Below are positions 50,301-63,834 of a stretch of DNA of 64,000 bases, piece by piece. The number at the start of each line of letters is the position of its first letter. Position 1 is the first letter of the stretch. A model generated the notes under the pieces. That model was given only the letters and a program-made list of their open reading frames with translations, was not told where the DNA came from and searched no databases. The position numbers were made by a program, and so were the translations under genes. The DNA comes from Phalacrocorax aristotelis (taxonomy: Eukaryota > Chordata > Aves > Suliformes > Phalacrocoracidae): the NCBI RefSeq assembly GCF_949628215.1, contig NC_134276.1:67496233-67560232 (forward strand). The letters are read 5' to 3'.

Positions 50301-53300
50301 TAGAAGTGATGAATCCAATGATGACTGAAACAATCAAACATTATGAGACCTCAGCTTGGGACGTCAGTTAGTCAGAGAAGTAGAGTCTGAAATGTTATGA
50401 AGATTTGATGAGTTCCAGTGTAAGCGCAGGACCCCAGGCAGGGATGGATGCCCACTCAGCAGCTAACTGCAGGTTCCCTGCTGCTTCCCCAGGCCTTGGA
50501 CAGAAGAGGCAGGTGCTGCATGTGAGCACTCAAGAATTGATGCCACCATCTGGTGGCTGCATGTGCAACAGCTGAGAATGTCGATCCTCTTCCCATCTTT
50601 GAAGCTGCTTGTGCAGATTACAGATACCCAGTCAAGAATTACAACAGGGGTGCCCAGCAGCTTCACTGACAACCACTGCATTTTACTACAGGGTGACTTC
50701 ATAAGCCCATGGCATGTAACATGGCTTGCCGTCACACCCCAAAGCCTTGCACGCCTCAAGCCGGATCTCCTAAAAAGCCATTTGAAATGTTCTGAGGAAA
50801 CCTGTCAGCCCTTCCTTTGAAGATAAAAACCAAATAGTTGTATTCCATGTCTAACGAAGTTGTTACCTTGATGACTGGCGGTAGAAAATGCAACTCAAAG
50901 AATAAGTAATTTCTCACTGCGGTTAAGTTAGCTAGCTTCTCTGAAGAACACTAAATGCATTTTACTTTCTCCATGCTGTTACATGAGGCAAAATTACAGC
51001 TAATTACTTTTAATTCAATTTCCGTCCTGTATGACTCATTAATATAATAGCATATACCATAAAGGGTTTTGTTGTGTTTTTTTTTAAGCAGAGTGAGCAC
51101 TAAATGTTCATAACTGAAAACTAGCACTAGCTCGGTAGTGATTTTTATATTGATGGTCCACTGAGGTGAAAAATGTTTTTTGACAGATTTCTTAAATACA
51201 AAGTGCTTAAGTTTGCAAGCAATGCATGTTGAAGCTAATGGACAACTATTCTGCAGGATTAAATACTAGCATTAGACCTTGCATCTGACACTGAGATGGG
51301 AAGCACAGACTGCATTCCTACAGAAGCACTTAATTACAAGGGGGGATTAATTCTTTTTTATGGACCTAGTTTAAGGATTGGAGCAAAGGAGGACTCTTGC
51401 AACCAGCCTAAGCCAATCTGCTAAAAATTTTCTTTTGTACTACAAGATGACCACATTCACATAACAGTTATGTTCATGCATCCAAATGCAACTGAGTATA
51501 ATTTAAATCACAGGCTGAATACTCTTCTTTGAACATTACAATCCAGGTGGTAGAAGAGCTCCTCATACTGGATAGGTCTCCAGCATAATTGAGAGCCCTG
51601 GAATGAGTTACAGATATCTACAGATATCTGGTGCTTCCTGCTAGATCAAAGCCTGGAAGCTCTGCTTTGCTGTCGGCTCTGGCAAAATCACCCACTTTCA
51701 GGTGAATATCTCCCCCACGGTAACTACAGTTATATTGGTGCTGTTGTAGGTTATTGTGTTTTTGCCAGAAGAACCTTCCTGGGCCAAAGGAGGGGATTTT
51801 GGATACCTTTCTGCCACACTAGTATTTTCAGGAGCAGAGTAGAGAAAAAGGACATCTAGGATGTCCTCTAGGATGGAGACACTGTGTTTTGGAAAGCAGC
51901 GAGTCTAAGGAGGGATGAAACAGCAATGTGGTAAAAAATCTGAATGTAAAGTAATCTTCTGGGGAGATACTGTAGTTAATTGAGCTAACACAACCAATGA
52001 ATTAGTGGACAGTAGTGTCTACTAGCAAGAGGAAGCTGAGTGCTGAGTTACCCATAATGAGAGGTATTTTGTAATGTATTAGTGGCCATGTCTACTCTGC
52101 TGCTATCGAATAAACTCAAGCATCAGACCTCTGTCTAATGGTTAGCTGCCACTTCAGCTCAGTTTCAGACCACCCCCACAAGCTCTTCAACACAAATCTG
52201 AACTGGAGGGATAACACTAGGCTGTGTGGGTGTGAGCGCTGTGGATGAGACCATGTGGCCTCAAGACTGGAGACTGGCTTTTATTTGCCAATATAGGTGT
52301 CGTGTGGGACCATTGCTGGATTACTGACTCCAGCTCTGGTGTTTCTTTGTGCTTTGCAAAGGACATTATCAACTGGGAAGGAGTTCAAAGAAGTAAAATC
52401 TGAAATTTGAAGTGGCACCTTTTAGCAACAGTACTCAGAAGTTTGATTTATTTTGTTTGTCAAAGAAAAGGTTGAAAGGTGAATTGATCTTGGCCTCTCT
52501 AAAGTATCTACGTAATCAAATGTTGTCTGATAACAGAGGGCTTTTAGTCTCTTGTGCAAAAGCACAAGTAGGTGCAGGGGGCTGAAGTCAATGTCATGAA
52601 GCAGACACAGTTTTGACAATGATGAATTATGGGAACAGCTTTGTCAAGAGTATGGATGGTTCTCCGTCACTGAAATATTTGAATCCCAAGCTTCTTTTTA
52701 CATGCTCTTGTGAACCTTACCCAGAAGTTATGAACTTGATGCAGATGTCTGGGGGTGAAATTATTTAGCCTATGTTATTCAGAAGGTCATTATAGAGCAG
52801 GGTCTTCAAAGAAGAGTTCTGTGAACTATTTTATGGTCATGTGGAAACTCTATTGCCTCTCACCAGCAGGTCTCTCAGTGTGGTGCCAGGACCTGTCTCC
52901 TGCTGGAAAACATACAGGGGTTTACAAATTAAAAACAGCTGAAAACCATTTATCAAGATTTCTGATCCAGGTTTGCTAGTCTTCAAATCTGTAAAGGAAA
53001 TGCAATCTTTAACATGAACATAACTGAAATAATATCTCTACTCAAAACACTATTCCTCAGATATTGGATAACATACAAGACAACCCAATGATGAATATAT
53101 TGGATGCATCTAAGGGCTTGAGAGCAAAACTGTCATTTTGCTGATGTTATCTGGGCTAGAATGCAGAGAACTTACACTGTATGAGGGACAGGGGATGGCT
53201 TCATGGTTTTTGTCCCCAAGAATCTTCAGTCTGATATTCCTCTGTTTCCAGACAGGTACATACTATGCATACAGCCTGAATATATTAACATTACAGAGGA

Positions 53301-54505
53301 GCTGGTAGGGTGGTTTGATTTCGTTGCCAGGTATTTTCCAGTAAGACAAATAATGGCAACCCTTTTTTTGGAGAATGTCTTAAGATCCCCCCACTCCAGT
53401 TTGCCGAGCCTCTCACATTGGCAGGGACAAAGCCCTGTGGCTATACAGCTCCTCTTTGTTTGGTGCTTGTTTTTTTGGTTTTTTTCTGGGTTGTTTTTTT
53501 TTTTCCACTTAAATTCCTTTCAGGTTTAGCTGAGTTGCAAATTCTTTAAAATTCATTTTTTCTTCCCTGCTGTGACTTGTTTTCCTGAGGGAAAAGGGTT
53601 GGAATTGCACCAGCCAAATACAAATGTCTAAACTATTAGGCAGTACGCACATTGTGTTTAGATGCCAAAGAGCAATTCAGTTGTAGATGGGAAGGAAAAA
53701 GAGAGATTCCCTGTTCATTTCCCAACAGCATCTCTCTAGATCTACCACATGGTCTCCTCATGCTGTTCTGCAGCCCCAGGACAGAGGCAGAGAGAAGGCT
53801 GTTTCAAGCCTTCCCGGCTCTTCATCTGCACCACTGTGTAGGACAAAAGCCCTAACTCTTGGCAAAACCAACAACTGATCCAGCTTCCCCTAGCCCTGTG
53901 ACACAAACATTGGTCCATTGGCTTCTCTCCCATGGCTCACATTGAGATCCCTTGTTAATGTCATTAGTTTGGTCTTTCAGGCTGCAGTAATACAGTTCTG
54001 AGGTAAAAATTCTTTAAAGATGCAGTAAAGGGCATCTTGCTACACTGCATGCAATGGGGTGGGAGGTAGACTGCTCTTTCATTTTGAATTAGGAGTTTGA
54101 ACTCTCAGAAGACATTAGGGGAATGACCCACACATCTGAGTATATGAAAGTTAATGGTTAAATGCCACTGCCATTTAATTACATCATCCTGTCTCACAGA
54201 GAGCACAATGTCAATGCACAACAGGGCAGAATTTTCAGTGCTTTGGGGTGATAACAAATCCGGCACTTCCAATTTCTTTGGCTCTGAAAATTAAATAATT
54301 TTCTTCTAGCTTTGCTTCCAGTGTAATTAAATAGGTGCAGACTCCACTGAGTATACTGTAAATGAACTCCAGAGATATGGAGGGAAATTCTACCCATTTT
54401 ACTCACCTTAATAATTATATTATTTGTGCAAGGCATAATATGAGATGCGAGACAGTGAGCAGGATTTGATCCATGTTTAAAATGACATTGGTGTTCTAGT
54501 TGACG

Positions 54506-54595
54506 TAGATTATAGTCTTCTGCATTTGTACATAGATTATGACCTTCTAAAATCTACATCTGTTTCCATAGATTATAGACTTCTTCATCTGTGTA
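54506..54595. repeat. Three-copy degenerate tandem repeat
   Basis: Three adjacent copies start with TAGATTAT at 54506, 54533 and 54569. The outer two are 27 bases (TAGATTATAG-CTTCTGCAT-TGT-type) and the middle one is 36 bases because of an insertion. Copies one and three are clearly related along their length. Confidence 0.75.
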
Positions 54596-56504
54596 GCTTC
54601 TATACATCCAAAAATCACTTTGGGGGTGGGGTGGGGGGAATTTGTTTAGCAATGTAGAATAGAAGCTCGGATCAAGGGAGATTAACTGTCTACTTCCATC
54701 TTTAACCTTACTTTACAAAGCACTAGCCATGATGGAATTTATGCAAAGCATACAAAGCAAGTTAATTACAGTTTAATCCTAAAAAAAGGGCTTGCAGTCT
54801 GCTCTGAAAAGCATAATCTACTTCCCTCTGATGTGCTGCCAGCAGAAGATAATTTCCTTCATTGTTTCCTATTCTCAGAAATGTTTCTAGACTATCAACA
54901 GATGTTTCTGTTCTATGAAAAAAATTGAAAGCTTCTACATGGATACATAGAGGGGAGAGGGAGTAACCACCTGCAGACTTCAGACTACAGCAAAAATATT
55001 TGGCATTTTTTTCTATCATTTCTCAAAGGAAAAGCAGTGCTTTGAGTTGCCCTGTGCAGAAACTAGTTGAGTAAAAAAATGGGGAAGGTGCTGTTTATTC
55101 ACATGGATCTCAATCAGTAAAGCACATAAAAGTCCTTAAATTCTACTAGAGTAAAATTTTAGGATATTTAAGTATGCTGCATTTTGCCCTAGCAAAAGTT
55201 TTTAAAAAGCCAGAGGTTTTATTTGTTTCACCTTTAAGAAGAAACCATGATTAGTATGAATAGTAATATCATGTAGCAGGAATTTCTCTCTCTGTGAGCG
55301 GATGATTATTCAGTTGCAAATAGTGTCCATGAAAAGTATGTTCCCAGGTATTCAATAAAGTTTTTATTATTATTAATTATGGCTCTGTGAAGAGCTTATT
55401 AAAATATGTGTTGCACCAGTGTTGATAGATTATGAAAGTTCACGCTTGTGATATATTTATTTAGCCTTTGATGAGAAATTCCAAGTTTGAAAATGTATGT
55501 TTTTAAGATATCATAGTCAATGGAATTTTTTACCGAAACTACTTAGGATTTCCTTGTGTGTATGTATCAGTGCAGTTCTCTCCACACTCCCAGCCAGCAG
55601 TATATCCAGTGGCTTTTTGCCTCTGGAGTACTGAACACCATGTGTTTGAACATCTCTGATCTTCTGAATTGCATGTGAGCTTCAAAATGACAAGCCAATG
55701 GAGACGGGGAAGCGCTTATTGCACCTTAGCAATCAGGGTATGCATGAATCATTTTACTAATTGTTTAGACCATCTTAATTTCATAACTCATGTCTTTCTG
55801 TTCTTCCTGGGGATTCTCTCATGGACTTTTTACTGTCTTTGGGGCCTAGTCCTGCAGTTCCTTCCATTTGGATGAGCCCTGTCAGCCTGGCCTCTGTTGT
55901 GCTGTGATGTGTGTTGATGAGGGTCTTCCCTTTACAGGGATGATGGGGAGCTTTGATGGCAAATTGCTGGGCATAAACACCTAATTTCTTTGTGTTTTTT
56001 ACTCAATACCTAGCAAAAAATTTCATACATGAAGTTGTTATTACATTACTTGGATTATAATGGGGATATTTAAAGGTCCCTGTCAGTGGTGTGCCATGCC
56101 TGGAGAATTATAATCAAAACTGCAACATTAATTAAACCTCCAGCATTTTATTTGTATATGTAGATATTCAATATATACACTGCTCAACTAGATGCATTTC
56201 ATTCAGCCTCTTTTCCTTCTCTTTAACATAAAATAAATCCAAAAAAGCATTATAAATGTAAACCCCTCATTTCAGTCAGTAGGATACTCAGTTCAGATGT
56301 GTAAAGGTTAGCGTGTGGCAAAATGAGATTTCCTGCAGTAGTATGCTTAGAGACTTATATATTTCTTACATATTCTGATAGCATTAAGGCAAAAGGGAGG
56401 AGACGGGTTGTATTTCATGTATTTGAGTTACAGTACCAGAAACAGAATAAACAGTTCTTGCATTCTTGTGGAAAAGTTAATTACTCACATGGCACAACAT
56501 CATT

Positions 56505-56579
56505 ATAATCAAGACAGAGCAATCAGTTCATATAACAAACCCTATAATCAAGGTAATGTAATCAATGTAAGTAATCATC
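56505..56579. other. Cluster of TAATCA words
   Basis: Four TAATCA words on the plus strand lie within 75 bases (starting about 56505, 56543, 56559 and 56572), together with one CAATCAG. TAATCA resembles homeodomain binding cores, but it could also be a decayed simple repeat. Confidence 0.4.
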
Positions 56580-58670
56580 TGTAATAAGCAATTAAATCTC
56601 TAACTGCATCAAGCAATAACTAAAATTACAGTCTTGAATAATATTGGCTAATTGCATCATTAGAAACTTGTGTAAAAGCCAGTGGTAAATCTAAGTTTTT
56701 AACTCTGCAAAATAGCTGTTGCAGGTATCATGGGAAGGTCTGCAGCCTCATCCTGAGAGATATTAGCTCGCAAAACTTGACTAAAGAAAAGCAGTCATAT
56801 TCCAGGCTTGGATTTGCCAGAGGTCTGGGGTATTAAGGCAGGAGTAGGCTTCTTCGCTGGAGCCTTGTGTGGCCCCAACTCCCCAGTACAGCCAGAGTAA
56901 CTGATGACATACTGGTTTGTAGTACAGCAGCCCCGAGCAGACAGGCACGGTGTCACTCAGCAGCTCACCTCTTTTCTTCCTGCCACCACCTACACCTGCA
57001 TCAGGTAAAAGGCACTGGGGCTGCTGAACCTCCATGGGGATGTGCAGAGGAGTCAGCCCCCACTTCTTTTACTTGTCCCACTGCACTGCGTATGCCGGTG
57101 AATGAAGGCTGATGGGCCTCTCCTCCTGCATTCATGCCAGGAAGAGTGCAGCCAAAAGTCACTGAATGAAAAAAGGGTATTTGAAGAGGATTCAACCTCT
57201 CTTAATAGAACTATATCCATCTGAGAACAGGCCTGTCTGTCCACATCAAGAATAGACCTGTCTGTGCTCATCGTCTAGCAATGGGGCAGCTACAGCATCT
57301 GGAGGCTTTTCATTTGACTGTAGCAGTACTACCAGCCCAGAAATCTCCCCCAAATAAGGGAGAGTGAGACTGAGGCTACCACTACAAAACATTTTAAATA
57401 GAAGAAAAATCAATGAGGAAATACAAAGTAAAACAGATTCATGTATGCATGTTCTTCAGCCTTGACAATATACAGGTACTCTGAGTATTTGCTGGTTTGA
57501 AAGAGCTGAAACAAATATCTAGTGTTCCCAAGCATTAAGAGAACAGGATTCTGTAGATCTAGTATTTCAAATTAAATAGAAATCCTAAAAAGAGCCCCTG
57601 GAAAGCATAGTGTGAAGTAAATCTGGTTTGTGAGGGTGAAGAAGTGTTTAAGCCACACCAGCTGCTTTTCCTATTTTCAGCACTGGAGTTGGGTTATTTC
57701 AGCGTTGCAGACGAGACAAGCAGGGTCCCTAGGCAGGAGCCCAGCATTTCTGGAGGAAGATTAGCTCATAAGTTAAGTTCATGCAGAGCAGACAGAGAAG
57801 CATGAGGAAGGGTAAGTGGTGACTGCAGTCGAGTGAAATTCGCAGCATGACCTCACCCAAAGTATGTAAACAAATACTGTCCTGACTGCCTCCTAAGTAT
57901 TTACAAAACTGGGAATGTGTTATTTGCACCAGGGGGTCACTAAGGTCTTGTAGTTACAGTCGGGGTATGGCATGGACAGAAGCATTCCATCTCCCTGTCT
58001 CACTCTACATCCCTTTGAAGAGTTGTTCAACTGTACATTTGGGAACCCTTGACTTTGAAGGCAGAAGCAGTACATGTAGAAGGTGAATCAACACACACTA
58101 GCCAAGTCTGCTGCTTAGGTCAAAAGAATATGTGAAAATCTAATTCTACGGCTTATAGTTTCTTAATATAGTTTGCTAATTATTGGCTTAATTTTGAAAA
58201 AATGGCAAAAAATTTGAAAATATTCTATTCCTGATGTTCCAGTCCATTGTAGCCCTTAGCAGTAGGATAACCTCAGGGCTAGGCTGGTGCACCTAAGTAA
58301 GACTGTGGGAGTCCAGAAATGGCTTGCTCTTTGTTTTTAGCACTCACCCTTCCAAATCCCAGACAGCATGCACTGTGCACTCCCTGATGTCCCGGGACTT
58401 TCTGTATTGTTAGTCATTGTGATGGTCTCAAGAGGACAAAACACAGAAGAAAAAGCAGGAAACAAACACTGGTATCACAGGGGAGGAAAACTGCTGAAAT
58501 GCAGAAACAGCAAGACTTGGAGGCCCACTTGATAAAATAAAACTAAACTGGCATTTGGATTCAAAAGCTGATGGTGAGCGTGGTGGCAATGAGACAAAAA
58601 CTGTTAATAACCCCAGGAAAGGCTCTCTTGGTGCATGGTCAAAATGTGAAGCAGGTAGGAATTATCAAAT

Positions 58671-58748
58671 AATCATTTAGATTGGAAAAGGCCTTTCAGG
58701 TCATCAAGTCCAACCATAAACTTAACACTGCCACGTCCACCAGTACAG
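58671..58748 (-). mobile_element. Short CR1 3'-end fragment, minus strand
   Basis: The plus strand reads 'aatcatttagattggaaaaggcctttcaggtcatcaagtccaacc', the reverse complement of a CR1 3' end (tail plus the 'ggttggacttgatgacct' block). About 80 bases are recognisable. Confidence 0.85.
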
Positions 58749-58807
58749 TTCTTTTTCTTCCCATAACTGTACTTTCCCAACTTCCTTTATTCTAAATAAA
58801 ATTCAGA

Positions 58808-58822
58808 TTTTTTTTTTTTTTT
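58808..58822. repeat. Homopolymer T run
   Basis: Fifteen consecutive T on the plus strand. It could be the remnant of a retroposed A tail on the minus strand, but I see no element next to it. Confidence 0.85.
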
Positions 58823-61800
58823 AATAGTTCCTGTCTTTCAGGCATTTCTCCATAGTGTTTGGGACTTTTATTTTCTATCATCTGGACTTTCTTTCAGGGC
58901 CATAGTTTTTTAAAACCTGGGGATTTGTAGCAACCACATCATCCCAGATTGCTGTCAACCAAATACTTACAGCCAATTTATTATGTATTTTGAGTTTCTT
59001 AATAAATGAGAGAGACAGAGATGCAGTGGCTCTTTCAAGTACCAGCCCCTTTAGCATCCCTGGCACTGACTGAAAGAGTACTTCTGCTCAACCCAGTGCA
59101 GCAAAGACCAGGAGCTGATGCCTGGCACTCCCATAAGAGCAGTCCCTGATGTTGATGGGAGAGAAAAGAGCCCACTGAGCCCCGTGGTGGTGGTGGGCAG
59201 CCCCAGGGCACTGGCCAGTCCAAGGAGGCACCTTTTCCTGTGGGAGCACATGCTCCCTTGTGCCCACAGGCTCCTGCAGTTAGTCAGTGATGCCTCTCTT
59301 CACAGCTGCTCTCTGAAATGCAAAGAATATTAAAATGATGCCATTACTTACAGAAGTAAATGCCAATGAAGCATGTAAGCAGTAGATTTTAGTAACTACC
59401 TGTAAACTATGTGTACAAAAATTTAACATGTCATGAATTATGGGTAAGGCATTCTGTTGTTCTACCAGGAGGTTAAAGATTCTTTATCAAGCATAAGCAA
59501 AAATGTAGGTCTGTAAGAAACTAGCCAGCTTAAAATGGTTATTGTAATTAGTTTATTTTCTTTTCCATCAGTTGATATGGGTTCAATATTTAGAAATCTG
59601 GAATTGGGGAGTTCGGGGGGGGGTGGGGTGGGTGTATTATTTCTGCTCCTTTCATAGAATAGTGAAATTATACAAAATAAATTGTTTTCTGAAAGCCTCT
59701 TCTGCTCCAGAAATTACAAACTGAAAACTGAATTGCATGTTTACCTGCCAACAAGTAAAAGCCCAAAACAATTGTCAAAAAACCCCACCCTTGTTTCTGG
59801 TTCCAGAAGGTATAATCGTACGCTTTATGTGGGAGTTGCAAGGCTGGGGAGCAGAGAGAAGTATAAGATGTTTTGTTTCTTAAAGTTGATACCCCCTCAC
59901 CACAGTATTGAGGATACTGACCTGTACCTTAGACTCAGATGTTCCATAATACCCATCTTGTCACAGCCAATATGGAAGCTGTTCATAAAATTTAAAAAAT
60001 GCACCTTTTTTTTTGTTTATGAGTGAAAGCACAAAAGATGTTTGTATTAATCACTGCTATGTATCCCTGGGATCTCCTAGCAGTGGTCTTCCTCAGGAGA
60101 CACCCATCTTATTGAGAATGTTTTTGAAAAAGACTGAGAAACAGCTCTTGGTCAGACACAGGAATGACAAAAGATCTGTAGCATTTCCGCTCATTTTTTG
60201 TAAAGGGTGGGATCCCATCAGTTTTAGCTCAGGTCTTCAGACAGTGGTCCAGTCTGCCTGCTTTCCCAGACACCTAATATGTTGGCACCTCCTTTCATGA
60301 GATTTTTCTGTCTTTTGTGTGAAAACTCTCAGATCCGTATGCTCCCATGTGCTATGTGCTGTAAGACAGTCAATGTGAGGCAGACACAGATACCTGTGGT
60401 TCCTCTAGCCCTCCAGAAAAGCATAAAATCTATTTGCTAATAACATCTATTTGTTCATATTTGGATGCCTGATTTCAGAAAGTTAGCAGAGGGCCTGATC
60501 TTGAAGGGACTGATAATCTCCAGAACACCCAGCTGTTGGCAGAGGGCTGAGCTGGCACTGAAGGGTTACGTTTCGGTTTGCTTTTAGGATTAAACTTGAA
60601 AAATCTTGGCAGCTCCCTCTCCTATTCATTGCTAGCTATGCTGTAGATGGAAAAGACCTACAAAAATATTGTAGGAAGAAAACAGAAAATTAGAAACTTC
60701 AAATTAATGAGCCACTAAAAACATTAGCCTGGTTTTGGACTTCTCAATTTTATCTATATTTGTCATTTACATGTGCCCAGGACTGTTCTGTGGTCCCCAG
60801 GCCAACTGGCATGGTGGAGCCCACGTCCTTACTCTTAAAGTCTCTTAGAGTCACAGGCAGCATGGCAATGTTCAAATTACTTACTGGGAATGGTTCTTGG
60901 CCCATGCTAGTTTCCAAAACATGCCCAGAAATTATTTTGGAAGAGTAGTAGTTTGCCCAGGCCAAGGCCATCGCAGGCACAGTTCTAACAACTTAATGGG
61001 CTAGGTGATTGAGTTTCAGGCCTGAGAACATTCCCTGGCACTGATTAATCTACACTTCTATTGATGCAGCCATGGAAGCTAAGATTAAATAAATACTGAA
61101 ATTGGAAAAAATAGCCCTAGCTATATAATTATCTCAATAAAGTTTTAGCCATGTTTTGTGTCTGTAAAGTATGGCATACATTTCAATCAGTACAGTTTAT
61201 GCTATATCTCAGTTTTCGGAAAGTGGACTTACACATAAGGGAGATGGAATTTTCCTTATGTTATCCAAAATATATGTGTTCTCCAAGGAAACAAAACCTG
61301 GAATAGAAAAACCTACTTTCCATACCCCAGTGAAGGGCCATACAACCTCCTCCCCTACAGACATTGTATCAAATCCACCAAAGATACTGTTCAAAGAATA
61401 CTTTCCTTACATGAATAACGTATTGCAATGCTCCCACCATCAAAGATAATGTGGTTTTTTTATTGTATGCTCTTAAAAGAAAGCAACCAACCAAACCAAA
61501 ACCGTCTATTTTTGGACCAAATCTCCTCTTTCTTGGCATAAAGCCTCCCCTCTTAGCCATCTGTTCATCACTCCCTGATTCTAATACATATACAAGCAAA
61601 ATATTGAAATAAAACCCATGCAAGATCAGGGACTGCTACAGTTCATTCTGTAGCATTCAAGGCTGAGCAATTCTGATTTGCCTGAAATTAAAGGGAATTA
61701 CTGGATGTCCAGATTTTGACACCTCTGAAAATTTTAACCCAAAGTCTAGTATGACTAGTGTTAGGTCTTGTAGGAGCCATGAGAGTCAAATCTCAGAAGC

Positions 61801-63834
61801 TTGTGGATGTTCTTCAGTAGCCTGATCTTGATCTCTTTCTGCTGAATTCGGCAGCAAGCCTGCTTTTGACTTCAGTGCATCAAGTTGTCATACTGAGTGC
61901 GGCAAGTTCAGAAGTATTTCCCAGCACAGCATATTACATGATCAGATTTTTCCAGGATCAACCATTGTTACTGGAACAGAGCTATGCAATACCTCCCACT
62001 AATCTGTAATAGTATTATATGATAAATAGTGCATTCCCCTTCTCTGCTTCTTTGAGTAGCTCTCTTTAACTGGAAATGGGCAGGTGGGAAAGATCTGTTC
62101 ATTGGAGCTCTGCTCATATACACAGTGCACAAACACCAGTGGGCTGGCAAAAAGAGGAAGAATTCTGTATAAAAATGTAGTTGCATGCTTGAGTTTGTTT
62201 ACTGATATAAAGAAAAAATGGCTGGGTTTCGTTCAACCCTTCTGAGCACTGGAAAATATGATTTCTTAGCTAATTGTGCTTGTTATTGTTGCTGTTATTT
62301 GTTATCTGTGTTACCACAGAGCCTAAGAGTGATAGTCATCTTTTCTGCTCTGTGTCTACATAGTCAGGTCTTTCTTATTATATGCTGATGCTATTTTTAC
62401 TTTATGTATGAATGTGTTTGTGTATAATGGGCAGATACAGTCAGATTGCCATCAGTCTAAGTTTAGAAAATGTTTTTTAATATAACCTTACTTCTTTCTA
62501 TACAATGATAACTGGTGATAGAATATTGTTGCTATATACTTTTAAGCCCCTGATAATAGATGAAATATATATATACACTTACATATATAATATGTGAAAG
62601 TAGCTCTGTCTCTACCAGTATTTCTATAAGCAGTAGAATCAAATGGAATCAAGGTCTGGTAGGTATCTTGTATTATATTATATATCCTATACACAGCCTG
62701 CAGTGAGCAATATAAAAATATAAAGTATTTTCTGAGCAGTCTGTCAGGAATACTTTTATAGCTTTGAAGTATATCTCATTTGTCTTTGTTATTAGAGAGG
62801 CCAATAAAATCCAATGGGTGTTAATGCAGTGTGACATACTGTTGGATAATTTTTAAGCTCTTTTTAATGTCTGTGTGGTGCCTTATTCACATAAACACCT
62901 TAGTATAAGGTGTTTCATATAAACACCTGTTTGTCTACCCTAATAGGCAGACAGACCACAACACCTCTGTGGCATGAAAATCTAATTCAAACAGAAGCTT
63001 TTACCAATGCAACCTTTCAGCATCCCAATGTACCTCTACTTAAAAGCTGCATGCTTTAGGTGTTGAGTTCTGTGGGTGTCTGGATAAAGTCAATGTTACC
63101 TAATCTCTGTTCTTTTTATACACTCAATCATCACTTATTTGATTTAGGGTCGCCAGACTGATTGAACATACAAATGCATTTAGAAGAACAGACTGAATGC
63201 AGAAAGCTGGGTTTACTAGTGCGGCAGGCTTGCTTTTCAGAATTAGGTGCAAGAAGGAGAGTACTTGTTTGCTGCGATTGTGCATGCAAACTTATTAACT
63301 ATATTCACAGTGGTTGCTTCCATGTCACAGCTCTGACCTTTTAGCTGCACAGCAATATGAAGTGAAAATAGTGGGTATGGATTAATCAATCACCTCTCTC
63401 CTCAGGGAACAGTGCTGCTTCCAGTCACAAGCGTGCCTGTGCTAAAAGACCAAACCAATAAAAGGACCAATTTCTTTTTTAAGAGGAAGGAGCTGTAAAG
63501 GGCAGGAAAGCTGTGTGATCAGGGCCAAGTTGAGGCTCCTCCTGTACTTGATAGAGGCAGGTTAGACAGCTTTCTCACTGCCTTTAACAAGATACAGAGT
63601 TGTCCGAGGGGAGGATTAACATTCGGGGCCATACGCAACCTCCTGGTGTGGTGTGGTGGTGTCACTCATCAGCATCCTGCAGTAAGGGCATGCATTCCCG
63701 GAAGGTGAGGTGAGGGAGCACCTGTCTCCAGGTGCAAAGGTATATTTGCTAGGTTGACAACCTGTGGTACTTTGAGAGGACTTGTTAGTTTGCTCATATC
63801 CTGAAGTAGGCTCTGACCCTCTTCACGAAAACAG
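58823..63834. other. TMEM255B: TMEM255B intron 4, last part in the window
   Basis: No exon or other gene recognised. A short (AT) repeat lies at 62564-62576 and a G-rich tract at 59606-59634. The rest is ordinary AT-rich intron. Confidence 0.55.
59606..59634 (+). repeat. G-rich tract with quadruplex potential
   Basis: A run of nine G is followed by T, four G, T and three G, with GGGG just upstream. Splitting the nine-G run gives four G3+ runs with one-base loops, which fits the standard G-quadruplex pattern. It is on the coding strand of TMEM255B intron 4. Confidence 0.6.

Larger units (their letters stand above)
47336..58670. other. TMEM255B: TMEM255B intron 4, middle part
   Basis: Eleven kilobases without a recognisable exon. 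Expected family features of the next exons (a loop with several Cys, then a C-Y-C-C-D-L-Y-like motif) were looked for and not found. Several AT-rich stretches occur, notably 51000-51100 and 56030-56660. Open frames are all short. Confidence 0.55.

Noticed and set aside
53655..53700. A possible TMEM255B exon 5 start (R-C-Q reading)
   Set aside because: The frame meets a stop after a few codons and lacks the expected acceptor and family residues.
54622..54638. A second G-rich run as a quadruplex candidate
   Set aside because: GGGGGTGGGGTGGGGGG has only three separate G runs; the last is too short to supply two runs with a loop, so it does not meet the usual pattern.
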